Shown here: piece by piece, positions 34,701-45,600 of the stretch | Layout of the letters: the number at the start of each line of letters is the position of its first letter | How positions within the stretch are numbered: the first letter of the stretch is position 1 | Source: Neocallimastix lanati (nom. inval.) | Lineage: Eukaryota > Neocallimastigomycota > Neocallimastigomycetes > Neocallimastigales > Neocallimastigaceae | Length of the DNA stretch: 64,000 nt | Assembly: GCA_016946835.1 (NCBI GenBank) | Contig: JACVTC010000042.1 | Coordinates: forward strand, 451,001 to 515,000 | Direction: 5' to 3' | Notes under the pieces: generated by a model | Database searches by the model: none | Seen by the model: the letters and a program-made list of their open reading frames with translations, nothing else | Told to the model about the DNA's origin: nothing | Made by a program: the position numbers and the translations under genes

Positions 34701-35700
34701 CAAAACATATCAAAGACTTAAGAAAAACTTTTATTGGAATCATATGATTAAAGATATCAAAAGAATTGTTAGTAATTGTGAAAAATGCCAGTTAAATCGT
34801 CCTCAACCATATCCAGAACCAACCGAAAACCATCCAACTAAAGTGGAGGGTCCCTTTGTGCATTTAGGATTAGATATTATAGGACCGTTACCAAAAACAA
34901 GAAATAATAATCAATATATTATAGTAACTGTTGATTACTTTACCAAATGGGTTGAAGCCGAACCCACTGAAAACATAACTTCCTCTGATATAATTAAATT
35001 TTTAATAAACGTTTTTGCAAGACATGGTGTACCTCAAGTTATTACTACTGATAATGGAGTCCAATTCACTTCTGATATGACTAAAATCTTTCTTGATCTT
35101 TATGATGTATATGTTAAATTTGTAGCTACTTACCACCCTGAATCAAATGGCCTTACTGAAAATCGAAATAAAGAAATTGGAAAATTACTCCGTTTATTAG
35201 GAAGGAAAAATCAAGATTGGGATGAAGTTTTACCTTCTGCTTTATGGGCACTTCGAACTACCAAAAATACAGCTACTGGACATTCTAGTTTTGAATTAGT
35301 ATATGGAAGAGAAGACCAACAGCCTTATGATATAGCCATAAGAACAATTGAAAATTCAGGTAAATCATATGATGAAATTTTAATGGAAAAATTTGTTCGT
35401 CATTATCAATGGACTAGAGAAGCATGCGAAAATGTGAAAAATGCTAACAAGTATTGGGCAACAAGACGAGAAGAACAAATAAGTATGAAAAAAGGAAAAG
35501 AATTAAAGGCTGGTGATCTTGTTCTTGTTAGAAACTTTAGCCGCACTAAGCTAGAACCATATTACAATGGACCATTTAAAATTTTAAAACTTCAATTCAA
35601 CACGGCAACCCTAATCGATCAGAAGACTGGAAAGCAACTCGATAGGAATGTTCACTTTAAAAATTTAGTAAAGTTTAACTCCGCTTACAGAGAAGCTTGA
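31696..35700 (+). CDS. pol: Pol: protease, reverse transcriptase, RNase H and integrase of the Ty3-like element
   Basis: Read from the frameshift at 31696; an ATG at 31885 could start a 1,271-residue product, and residues here are numbered from it. Residues 1-200 are Lys/Glu/Asn-rich. The protease has Asp247-Ser-Cys where families usually have Asp-Ser/Thr-Gly. Reverse transcriptase carries Asp534 and the FIDD motif (Asp598, Asp599). RNase H shows Asp745, Glu788, Asp815 and Asp859. Integrase has an HHCC zinc site (His931, His935, Cys965, Cys968) and catalytic Asp997, Asp1056, Glu1092 (D,D-35-E). A GPF-type module lies near the end; no chromodomain. The domain order is Ty3/gypsy. It should copy the RNA in virus-like particles and insert the DNA; the site beside a tRNA gene suggests Pol III targeting. 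Confidence 0.93.
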   Translation, partial: LLNGSRSTPNDKTIASLNNLQNNTFTKNTPIDNNSFNKESEESDFSDTTESEDDIIINAIKRKMNDNNSEKEENNSKKVHKSLKDNPRPFATPALRKKKENELHNKPNKVYKNQILPSILTQPNINKEKQKEKELRNITRVRESKEENNNYSSKGKKKVESEDILVIDNEIEDIEMNKDNQQNKTNTLEKLISTKTKETNNENTQLVKRNIKMMNNKEPYNIMDDLNNLKSSITIGQLLNACPKIRSQLTQGLKLEKSKIIGTVDNVIARTLLVNNYDHSYISKSNEVAEEDLAMVDASVDGVLGKLLIDSCSNLSIVTKQYFDKLHGEYETVGKSRGRIQLATQDEEYSEGIIVRLPVKIYNYEFNADFRIIEKEDSFYDMLINFKTQIDHCLFIHPTLNSLCKLLSESEYEEIAKINNQYYDEESIICTIRKVKETNNEKEIIKELTPMEFIESDEFLSTLNKDYKEQIIKILKEMIDIVATSTEELTPSKLSPHKIRLKANAKPVKLRSYRLTKLKSDILKEELTKLIKKGLIEPSCSEWSSPVVLILKHNGKWRLCIDYRKVNDMTEKDSYSVPYIDEIFDNLGGAKIFTTLDLFSGFHQILMDEESVEVTTFTTKFGNYQFKVMPFGLTGAPSTFQREMNKILFPFIGEFVYVFIDDVLIYSKSIEEHLIHIKQVLEVFKENKLKINIEKCHFLQTEVDVLGHKLTTKGLSPMESKITAIKKWEAPSSIHELRSFLGAIGYYCDFIPKYAQITSPLCKLLKKNTKYEWNKEQQESFELLKEKLINAPILKFPSFDKPFIIRTDASYNGIGGVLLQKEEETGKEHPIHFISRSLKKAEKNYGITDLEGTALFYCMTKFKSYIEGNPLPTTIYTDHKPLVGLFKNKEPLNARQTRWCLTASMLGINIKYESGKKNVLADALSRMKSKEERKILLTKITNGNNEELLSKVIKEFINEKFTVIDGEDYFIDNGNYRKLITDENERFKLILEAHNIGHEGYYKTYQRLKKNFYWNHMIKDIKRIVSNCEKCQLNRPQPYPEPTENHPTKVEGPFVHLGLDIIGPLPKTRNNNQYIIVTVDYFTKWVEAEPTENITSSDIIKFLINVFARHGVPQVITTDNGVQFTSDMTKIFLDLYDVYVKFVATYHPESNGLTENRNKEIGKLLRLLGRKNQDWDEVLPSALWALRTTKNTATGHSSFELVYGREDQQPYDIAIRTIENSGKSYDEILMEKFVRHYQWTREACENVKNANKYWATRREEQISMKKGKELKAGDLVLVRNFSRTKLEPYYNGPFKILKLQFNTATLIDQKTGKQLDRNVHFKNLVKFNSAYREA

Positions 35701-35718
35701 GTCTTCGTCGGGGCATCT

Positions 35719-36203
35719 TGATAAGAATGTACTAAATAATGCATTCTTAATTAAATCTACGATTTATTTCTAATACATTATGTGTACATTATTATTTTTG
35801 TACTTTAATAAATTTTTAAATCCAAAGATCAAAAATTAAATCAAAAATTATATTAAACTTTATATTTTTATATTAAATCTTATATTAATAGTAATATTTT
35901 TATATATTTAAAACTTATATTAGCAATATTAATAATAAATCTTATTTTTTTATTTTTATATTAATAATGAAAATTTGTATTAATAATATTTTTATATATT
36001 GATAATTAAAAATTTATATATTATATTTTAACTTTTATTATAAAATTTTATATCGAAATGTTTTATTTTATATTGAAAAATATTTTATTTTATTAAAAAC
36101 CTTTATATTAGAATAGTATTTTTATTTCTATTTGAATATCTTAACAGATTGTAATAAAATTTATAGCCAATTAAATAAATTCTTATTAGTAATATTTTAG
36201 ATA

Positions 36204-36260
<57 letters not shown>

Positions 36261-36561
36261 TTTTATTAATATTATAAATGTATTTTATTTATATTGTTAT
36301 AATTAAATTTTATATAATTGATTATAAAATTCAATTTAAATTTAATAGTTTTTATAAAAAAAAAAAAATAAATAAAATGTAATTTAGTGGTAAGAACAAC
36401 TTTTATGCCTTGAAAAAAGTATAAATAGTTGTAAATTTTGCTACCAATTTTTAAAAATCATCGAATAAAATCAAATAAATTTATAAATAAAAATAATAAA
36501 TAAAAAAATAAAATTTGTGTTCCTTTACCTTATTTTTATTTAATTCTCTAAAACCTTAACA
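35719..36561 (+). repeat. 3' LTR (843 bp)
   Basis: Begins TGATAAG 18 bp after the pol stop and ends CTTAACA. Matches the 5' LTR except for one T/A homopolymer (50 A here, 36209-36258). The 18 bases before it include GTCGGGGC, but no classical long polypurine tract is present. Confidence 0.92.
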
Positions 36562-36565
36562 TTTA
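36562..36565. repeat. Right target-site duplication (TTTA)
   Basis: Same four bases as 28281-28284. Sequence from here on should be the original upstream flank of the tRNA-Ser gene, pushed away by the insertion. Confidence 0.6.
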
Positions 36566-39500
36566 AAAAATTAAACTAAATTATGTATTAATTCTTAGCT
36601 AAATTAATAAATTTTACTCTAACCAATATTAATTAGAATTACTTAATTAATAATTATCCATAAACTTAAAATAAAATTAAAATAAATTCTTCATCAAAAT
36701 TCTTTTTAGAAAAAAACTTATAATAAAAATTTATAAACATCGAAAAGCTCATACAAAGAAAAATCTTATTTGTAAACAAAGTCCACCTTAAAATATTCAA
36801 GATACTTCTCTAAAATAAAATATTAATATTAAAAATCAATAATAAACAAAATAATAAACAAAGTTATAAACAAATTATCAACAATTATTTATAACTAAAC
36901 TTATTGAAAATACTTTAAAACATAATAAAAATATTCTTTTTTCACATATTATTATTTCTTTAATATAAACTTAAACTAAAGCATATGTCTAATTCTAGTT
37001 ATTTCTAAATAATCAAATAATTATTTTGAAAGTAACTTTATTATTTTAACTTGTAAATAGTCATGTAAATAGTCATGTAAATAGTAAACTTGTAAATAAG
37101 TAATATTCGTTTATTTCTTTTATTTCTTATTTTCTTTTTATTTCGTTTATTATTTAAAATGTTAAATAGTTTAATTCTTTTGAAAAATATGAATAGATCT
37201 AATATTTTCATTATTTAGTTATTCTTTGTTATTAAATTTTATTATTACTGTACAATAATAATTTTATTACTATCTATACATAATTTTATTATTTAAATAT
37301 AATATTAAATTTTATTAGTATTTACATATAATATTATTTAATAACCAAGTTGTTAAATTTTATAATTTATATATAATATTAATTTATTATTAGTATTTAT
37401 ATTTAATTTTATTTACTAATTATATTTAAAAATTTGATATTATTTTAATGTAGAAATTAAATAATTAATCAATAAATAAAAGTTTATTAAAAAAACATAT
37501 TTTATTTTCTTTAAAATTATTTTTATTTTTTTTTTAATACTAATAATTTTAACAAATTTTCATATATTTTGAAACTCCTAACTTGCACATCCAACCTTAT
37601 ATTGGATTAAGCCAATTATAAGACTATTTCATAAAGGATACGGGTTCCAACATAATTGGTTAAATAATTAGGAAAAAAATAGATAATAGTGGAATTGATT
37701 TATTAAATAAATAATATTAATTATCAAGAAATGATATTAGTAATAAATTATATATATATGATCCACTATTGAAATTCAATTTTTAAAATAGTAAAATATA
37801 AAAATAAAAAGTAAATGAAAAAAAATAAAAAAACGAGAGTTAATTAGAAAAAATTAAGAGTTAATTAAGAATTAATTAGGAATTAATTAAAAATAATTAG
37901 TTATAATTAGTTATAATTAGAGAAATTTAGAAAAATATTAGAAATAGGTTATAAAAAGTACAAATTATTCAGAGGAATAAGGCACCTGTATTAGTTCTAA
38001 TATAAATAAATAGAAATAAATTTATTGATGTAAATTTATAATTTTAAAATAATTATTTTAATAAAACGACTTAAACCAACAAATAATTTTTATATACTTT
38101 ATTTATTATTTGGTGTAATTTATTTTTTATTTTTTATTAGAATATATTATTTTATAATTTAACTTACTAATTTGACATATCTTTATAAAATCCCCTTTCA
38201 TAAATGATAGGAGATCGGTATAAAACTAAAAAAAAATATTTTTTTCTAATGAAATTATCATGCAGATAACACGAATTTATAACTATAAAATAAACAGAAC
38301 CATTAAGAAAATAATGTTAAATAACAAGAATGAAAATTTTACAAATAAATTCTTTTATCAAACTTGTTGAAATTAATAATGATCACATTCCTATCAGGTA
38401 TAACCTAATCTCTCAATGAAATAATAAATTGAATTTTTAGCCCATAAAATAATAAAAAGAAAAATCACAAAAATGACGATAGAACACTCAAAAGTAGTCT
38501 TTTCCTCCAGAATTTATAATATCCTGATATTGTTACCAATGAAAAGCTACAGGTTTAAGCTTTCTTTTCTACTGAGTCTTATATCTCTAAAGTGAATATT
38601 TGAAGAGGTATGAGTCATTAAAAACAAATTAATATTTAAAATAAAAATTAAATTTTCAATCTCGAGATTATAGAATATCACACGTTATATTTAAATAATA
38701 AATTTTATTCATCATATAAGAAATATAATATTTTACAAACATTATTTTAAGTTAAATTTTAAAGCATGTGTTAACTTTCAAGATAATTTATTTTAAAATC
38801 GATATATCGAATATATTTTATTTTTAATGATAATTATTTTACTGATGTATTTTATAATTATAAATATTATATATTAATTATTAATTATTCATTTTTCATA
38901 TCTATTGAAAAAATATGAAATGATGTATTTGTAACTAAAAATTTAATCCTTTAGTAGGATTATAATTAAGTTACTAAGTAACTTAGTAATTAAATTATTA
39001 AAAAACTTAATATTTAAACATTATAATTAAAACTCTAATATTATGATCTTTTCACGAATTATTATTAAATTTTACGCATATATCACTTTTTATTATAAAA
39101 ACTTTATTAATTAAATCTATCCCAAATTTTTATATTTTGAGGTTCAATTAATTTTTTAGATCAAACTAAGTATATTAAAAGTTCTGTATTCTTTTCGAAA
39201 CATTAATTTGTATATACTAATGATTTTATACATATTTATCAAGTTTGAAATTATTAATATATTAAGTAAAATTTTAATTTACTTAATAAGTAAATATATA
39301 TCAGTTAGTTGTAGTAATTACATTTCTAATTATATTAATCAATTAAAAATAATTTAAATCATTCATAAACTTTCTAAAAGTTTCTTTTCTTATTCAGGTT
39401 ATTAAACATAATAATAACATTTTGCTAACTTGAAAAAGCATAAAAGGAGATAAAATCTATAAATAAAATACATAAATGTATAAATATATAATTATATATA

Positions 39501-42333
39501 CAAATATATATAAATAAAAAGAAAAAAAATAAGAAATAAAATGAAAAAAAAAAAATTCTTAATAATTCCTAAGTTATAATTCTTGAGAGTTAAGTATTTC
39601 CTTCAAGTGTTTAAATTGTTAAATTATTGTGTTTTTTTTTTTTTTTTTATAATATTATCATATTTTCTCGAAGGATAATAAAATCTGATATATTGCTCTC
39701 CAAATTAATTACTACCACTCTGCTACAGTTTCTGTTGTCATAATAATTATATAACTTTTATTTTATTCAAATAATATTGCTAGGTTATCAAATCAAATAA
39801 TAGCATTTTATTATTAATAATAATTAAGAATTTAAGAAGTTTAATAATATTAAGATTAATAGTAAAAATTTACTATAATACTTGGATTTTATAATAATTG
39901 TAATAATTTTTTATTTAATATAGATTATTATAATTATAAAAGGCAATAATCTTATAAGGAACATAAAAGATGTATTTTATAATTCCTCTATTAAACTTCG
40001 TAAACTACATTGAATATTTATTATTGAAATATAATTGAAACTGAAGTGTAATTGAGATGTAATTCAGTTATGATTTCAACATTTATTATTAAAATTATGA
40101 ATGAAATAGTTTTATGATTAAGTAAATTTTAATATGATAAAAATAAATATTTAATGTATATTAGCTAATATACTATTGAGATAATTAAAAATAATTATTT
40201 TATAAAATAATCATGAATTAATGTTTTTAATATGTGATTATGTGAAATTATAAATAAATATAATTCTTGTCAGCAAATAATAATTAGTAGGACTAATTTA
40301 ATTATTAATTATTATATATTTAAGTATAATTGATTATTTATTTTCTTTGCATAATTATAATTATTTATACAAAATATTAATATAATGAAAAAGTGTTAAA
40401 GAATATATAAATAAAAGTATATTCCTATATGGTAGGATTATGATTAAGTAAGAATTTAATAATAAATAATTAAGAAAGTAAACAAGAATTAAGTAATAAC
40501 TAAGTAAAAAATTAGAATAATTAAGAAACTATATTATTAAGAAAGATATATATATATATTAAATAAATAAATCGAAATTCAATTTTAAATTTAGTAATAC
40601 TTCTTTTGTTGAGGCTATAATTATATTTTAATACAAATTAAGCCTTAATTATTATAGCTATAATTATTTTTCTTTAAGTTATCTTATATAAGCTTTATCC
40701 ATATATTAAATTTCAATTATAACAATAAAAAATTTTATTATACATAAAAGAATTTCAGAATAAGTACAATTTAATTAAGACACTAAAAATAAAGAATTAA
40801 AAAAAAAAATTTCTTTAGATTTATAACAAATCAATAAAAAAAATTAATAATATTATAATCAGTCTTCGATTTCCAAATAATTACGAATAATTATTAATTA
40901 TAAATTTAGAATAATAAACAAAATTATTTATTTACTCATATCAACTTTCTTTTAAAAAAATCAGTAAAGAAATAGAGATTAGATAAAATTTATTTTTAAC
41001 TATATGTAAAAATACAGTAAAATAAGTCAGTTTTCAAAGATTTATATTTTATCCAATTTAAAAAAAGGATATTTTTATTTATTTTATTATCTCACAAATT
41101 TAGATATTATTTGAAAGTCAAAGAAACAAAATATATAGCAAACTTTTTATTATTATAATTATATTATAAAAGCCTATTATGAGTAAAAATATGGCTCATT
41201 TCGAGCTTTTACATATAAAAACCTATAATTTATAGAAAATATCAATTCAATTTCTTTAAAAGAATACGGTTTCTATTATAAAAATTGCAACAAAAAATTT
41301 ATAATTATTATTATTATTATTTAATATTATTATTAATACTTTACTATTATTATTTATTATTATATAATAAATACTAAGACAATAATACTTACTAAATTCA
41401 ATTTAAAAATTATAATAATAATTATAATATATTTTAATGATTTTCACTTTTAAAATTAAAAAACAAAAATGTCATTTCTTCAATGTTATCTCTTATACAA
41501 ACTTTCAGTGAAAGACAAAGGAACAATAAAATCCAAAGAAACAATAAAGAATTTTAATTATAAATATTTAACCTTATATCATCGGTTAAACTACAATTAT
41601 CAAAAAACTTATTTTGGTAGATAACAATTTAAGTATAAATGCATATTATGAATAAGTTTAGAATGATGATTATAATAATTCACAATTCAATAATAATAAT
41701 AATAATCAGTGAAGTGAAAGAAAGGAAAGAAAAGTATTCGATTTATTCATAAGGAGAAGAATAAAGTAAAAGAATAAATAAACTAAAAAAAAAAGGAAAA
41801 TGAAGGATAAAGGAATAGAGAGAAATAGAATAATAGAAAAAAAAATAAAATAAAAAATAAAAAAAAATATACTTACATGGCTAGGACGAAACACTATAAT
41901 ATATATATATATATATAACATAAAAAAAACAAATATAAAGTATATATAAAGATATTAAATATAAACCTATATATAAATATATATATATATATTGATATAA
42001 AGAAAATAAACAAAAAAAATAAAAGAAATAAAAAATTAGTAAAGAAAAAAATTAAATAGTTCCAAGATCTTTCATGACAAAAAACAAAAAAAAAAAAAAA
42101 CTTTGATTAAAACAGAAATAATTATATTTTTGTTTTATATATCTACTTAAAAAAAGATTTTTAATAATATTAAATTATTTAATATTAATGATATTAAATT
42201 AAAATTATTTAAAATATTTAATATTATCTTTTTCAATATGAAGAAGAAACAAATATTTTTTAAATGAAATCTGTAAACTAAATTTCCTAACTCTCATAGA
42301 CCGATCATTAATATTAATATTCTCTATGAACTA
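36566..42333. other. AT-rich intergenic DNA
   Basis: No gene is visible in nearly 6 kb. A slightly GC-richer patch at about 37572-37653 may be the end of an old LTR (listed separately). Short patches near 38180-38220 and 38390-38600 are less A/T-rich but broken by stops in every frame. The open frame near 41706-41921 is a low-complexity purine/pyrimidine tract, not a gene. Confidence 0.65.
37572..37653 (-). mobile_element. Possible solo LTR end of a Ty1/copia-type element
   Basis: Read on the minus strand from about 37653, the sequence begins TGTTGGAACCC, the start typical of Ty1/copia LTRs (known for that group), and runs into GC-richer sequence. I could not find the matching ..CA end or a clean target duplication, so this may be chance. 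Confidence 0.25.
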
Positions 42334-42465
42334 TCATTCCCTGTACCAAACAAAGGACTGATAGTAATACCTCTTAGAGATACCATTCGCACCCCAGTAG
42401 TCTATATTTTTATCATACTCATTAAGGTATGGTAAATCACCTTTTACTTTTGATGTATCAATCAT
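42334..42465 (-). pseudogene. Orphan 43-codon coding-like fragment
   Basis: On the minus strand an ATG at 42463-42465 opens 43 codons ending in TGA. The translation is rich in Tyr, Trp, Asp and Gly (it contains KGDLPYLNEYDKNIDYWG), quite unlike the Asn/Ile/Lys noise of neighbouring frames, and local GC content is raised. A GTACAG just before the stop could be a splice donor, so it may be an exon relic of a larger gene. No family is recognised. Confidence 0.35.
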
Positions 42466-44056
42466 AAGGTAAAGAAAAATAAAATAGATCTTATATATAT
42501 ATTTTAGCGTGTTTAAACTAATACTAAGAGAATAAATATGAGATATATATACTGCTTTTAATATTGTGTTGAATATACGTTAATATCTCTATACTATTAA
42601 CCAAAAGTATCTTTCTACTATTTAATTAGCTTAATTATACTAGAATATTCTAAACTATTTACTAAATTAAGAATCTTTTTTATTTTTAAATAATAATCAA
42701 ATAATAATATTATATACTATATTAAATTAATATAGATCCAATCATAAAATTATGTAAATGTTTTGTGTATTTTGAGGAAAATGGCCAAGTCAAGATGTTT
42801 TTTATAAATTCGATAATTTTAATACAATTAAAGTAATTAATGTATTGATAAAAATATAATTAAGAAAAAGAAATTTTTGTTTATTTAACTTATAAATTTG
42901 TAACACTCAAATCATTAAGATATTCTTTTAATAAATTTTAGATTTAAATATAATTTTATTAATGATTTTATTTTAATATAATCTCGAATAATTTATTAAT
43001 AATTATTTGTTAATAATCTTACAAAGATTGTAAGAAATAGAAATTTAAAGTCCTATTTATACTTATATAAAAAAATAATCATAATAAAGTAATATAGATA
43101 AAATCTAATAATTAAAACTATATAATTCATAAGAATAATGATTGATAATTTATCGATAAATTTCTAATACCAAGATTATTTAATTATATTAATTAATTAA
43201 TTATTATTGAATATTATATTTTAAACTATTATTATTAAATATATATTTTAATATAGATTTAATAATAAATAACAATTTACAAATAATTAAAGTAATTTAA
43301 GATATCAAAAAGGTGTTTTGGAAACCTAGAGAATTCAAAAGAATTCATCTGAACCTTTCAGAAATTATTTAATTAAATATTTGTAAAGTTTTTAATAATA
43401 ATTATAATTAATAATATATTTAAAACTATATAGATCTCATTAAAAATATTAAAAGATATTATTAATTACTAATTCTGGATTATTATATTCAATTTACAAA
43501 AAAATAACTTAATAAAGGATTTAAATATTTATTCAATAAAATTCTAATTTCAAATTTAGAAGCCCTTGTAAATGATTAAATTAGAATTTATATATTTAAA
43601 ATCTTTAAAGTCCAAATGAGCTTAATTTAATATATATTATAGATTTTTTTTCTTTTTCTTTAGACTAAGAAGAGTATATAAAATTGTAGAACTCGAGCAG
43701 ATCTTCCGAATGAGCATAATTTCAACGAAAAAATAAGGGTTGTCGCCATTATTTAAAGAATTATCGTTATTTATCTTCTTAATATTTTTATTAATTATTT
43801 AATGGTTAAATTGAATTAATTTAATCTTGTTTTTAATTGTCCAAACCCTTAATATCTTTTGTCTAAATGTTTCTTAATATTGATTTTGATAATGATATCG
43901 ATTTATAATTTAGAGTGTCAACAACGAAATTCAATTTCAAATGATCTATTAGTGATTTTCAATTTTAAATCCAGTAATATTCGATACAGTTAAACTATAA
44001 ATATAAGGTAAATTTATATATTTATATATGTCACGTATAAATATTGGACGGATGTA

Positions 44057-44138
44057 GCCACTTTGGCGGAGTGGTTAATGTGGTGTCATGCTAAGCCATT
44101 TCTCTTTGGGAGTGCAAGTTGTAGTCCTGCAGGTGACG
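44057..44138 (+). pseudogene. tRNA-Ser(GCU) pseudogene, copy A
   Basis: 82 nt, the same length as the intact gene at 28189-28270 and easily aligned to it. The acceptor stem has a C-A mismatch (GCCACTT), the anticodon stem is disturbed (GTGTC), and the B box has decayed to AGTTGTAGTCC. GCT is still at the anticodon position. Loss of the B box suggests it is not transcribed. Confidence 0.85.
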
Positions 44139-44992
44139 TCTTTTTATTTTATTTTGTTCAAATAAATTAATAAATAATAATTTTTTTTTTAATTTAAGGG
44201 TATTTCATAATTAAATAATAATTATTTAGCTATTAATAACAAAAGTAATAATAGAAATTATTATAAAAATAGTAATAATTGTTTATAAAATTAATATAAA
44301 TAATAAATAAAATGAAAATACACTATTAATAATAAATAAATATATAATAATGATAATAAATAAATATTAAATTATAAATAATAAAAAATATTTTAATATA
44401 TTAATAAAAGGATTATAATTAACAATAAAAATGTTTTTTGAAAGTAATTATACTTAAATTTTTTTTCTTTTTATTTTATATTTAAATAGTTATTAATTAT
44501 TTTTGAACTGTGAGTTATAAGTTTTTTAATAAGTATCAATTAACCATTAAAAAAAAAATAAATAGATAAATAAAATTAATAAAAATATATCATATTTTAT
44601 TTTGTTTTAAAAATAAAATAAACCTTTTTTTTTTTAAAAAAAAATAAATATATATATATATTTATATAAAATTAAAATTTATTTTTAAGTATTAATTTTA
44701 ATTATTATATATAAAATTTATTTTTTTACTTAAAATTATAAATGAAATATTATTTATTAAAAATTATTCTTAAATTGAAAATTATTTCTATAAATTTTTT
44801 AATAATGAATGATTTAATAACAAAAGAAAATTTTATATATATATATTTTTATTTGAATATCTCTTCCTATTAAAAAAATTTTTTTTTTAATTGTTAAAAA
44901 ATATAGTATTTGTATTATTACATAAAATGGGAATGGGTTGAAGTAGGCAGGCCTCAACCAGATTAGATCAAAAGTTAGTAGTTAGTACATGA

Positions 44993-45310
44993 TCAAGCAA
45001 GCGTCGTCCGAAGGGTTGTCAATTTCTTGACATTCATACTTGGAATTTGTGACCACATGCTGGTTATCGATGAATAGCTGTAGGACAGTTTGTACCTGAT
45101 TAACATGTTCTTTGAAATTTTTTTTGAATAAATGATAATAACATGGAGGTATAATTGAACGAATTTATTTATAACATTACGTAGAATGGTGTTAATAAAT
45201 CCTTGAATAACAGCAGGGACATTGGTAAGCTCAAAATGCGTCACTGTATATTCAAAGTGTCCATATTTGGAACAAAAAGCAGTTTTAAATTCGTCTCGAA
45301 CTTCCCCTGT
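44993..45310 (-). pseudogene. Decayed Ty3/gypsy reverse transcriptase fragment, copy A
   Basis: The minus-strand translation keeps the core of a gypsy-type reverse transcriptase: FCSKYGHFEYTV, then HFELTNVPAVIQGFIN (compare the usual MPFGLTNAPATFQ), then YLHVIIIYSKK where an active enzyme would have YxDDIIIYS. The catalytic Asp pair is lost. It is not closely similar to the intact element at 28285-36561, so it comes from another lineage. Confidence 0.8.
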
Positions 45311-45600
45311 AGGGTTGTCGTGTCCGTTGTGGCCTAGCAGTATTTCCTCTGGCTAAAATTGTGCCTAAGGATTTTCCGTAGGGTCGTCATTCTAATTCTG
45401 GCTCGAGATAATTTTTGCTGGCCAAAGTTTCTCCTAAATAATTTCCGGAGGGTAGTTATGGTAACCATGGTTGAGGATAATCTTTACTGGTAAAATTTTC
45501 TTCTATAGATTTTCCGGAGGGTAGTCGTGGTGACTATGGTTGAAGTTGATTTCCACTGGCAGAATTTTGTCCAAGAGAAATTCCGGAGAGTTGTGAACAT
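45311..45600 (-). repeat. 69-bp (23-codon) tandem repeats next to the RT relic, copy A
   Basis: The motif CCGKAGGGTNGTC recurs at 45311, 45380, 45449, 45518 and about 45588, with spacing of 69 or 70 bp. On the minus strand the unit nearest the relic runs into it in frame as LLGHNGHDNPTGE; further units are broken by stops. The exact codon-multiple period suggests a repeat that was once translated. Single further copies of the motif are scattered to about 46140. Confidence 0.75.

Larger units (their letters stand above)
28285..36561 (+). mobile_element. Complete Ty3/gypsy LTR retrotransposon inserted beside tRNA-Ser
   Basis: 8.28 kb with LTRs of 837 and 843 bp that I could distinguish only by the length of one T/A homopolymer. 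It has a candidate primer-binding site, a long structured leader with a hairpin array, gag, a -1 frameshift signal and pol in the order protease, reverse transcriptase, RNase H, integrase. That gene order defines Ty3/gypsy (Metaviridae). No chromodomain follows the integrase. Both reading frames are open and the LTRs nearly identical, so the insertion is recent and could still be active. It is oriented away from the tRNA gene, its 5' LTR lying 14 bp upstream of the mature tRNA 5' end. Confidence 0.93.

Noticed and set aside
31885-35700. Pol as an independently started gene from the ATG at 31885
   Set aside because: The frame is already open from 31666 and a full frameshift cassette sits at 31690-31723, so Gag-Pol fusion is the better explanation.
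41706-41921. 71-codon minus-strand open frame
   Set aside because: It arises from a long purine-rich run; the translation is Phe/Leu/Ile low complexity.
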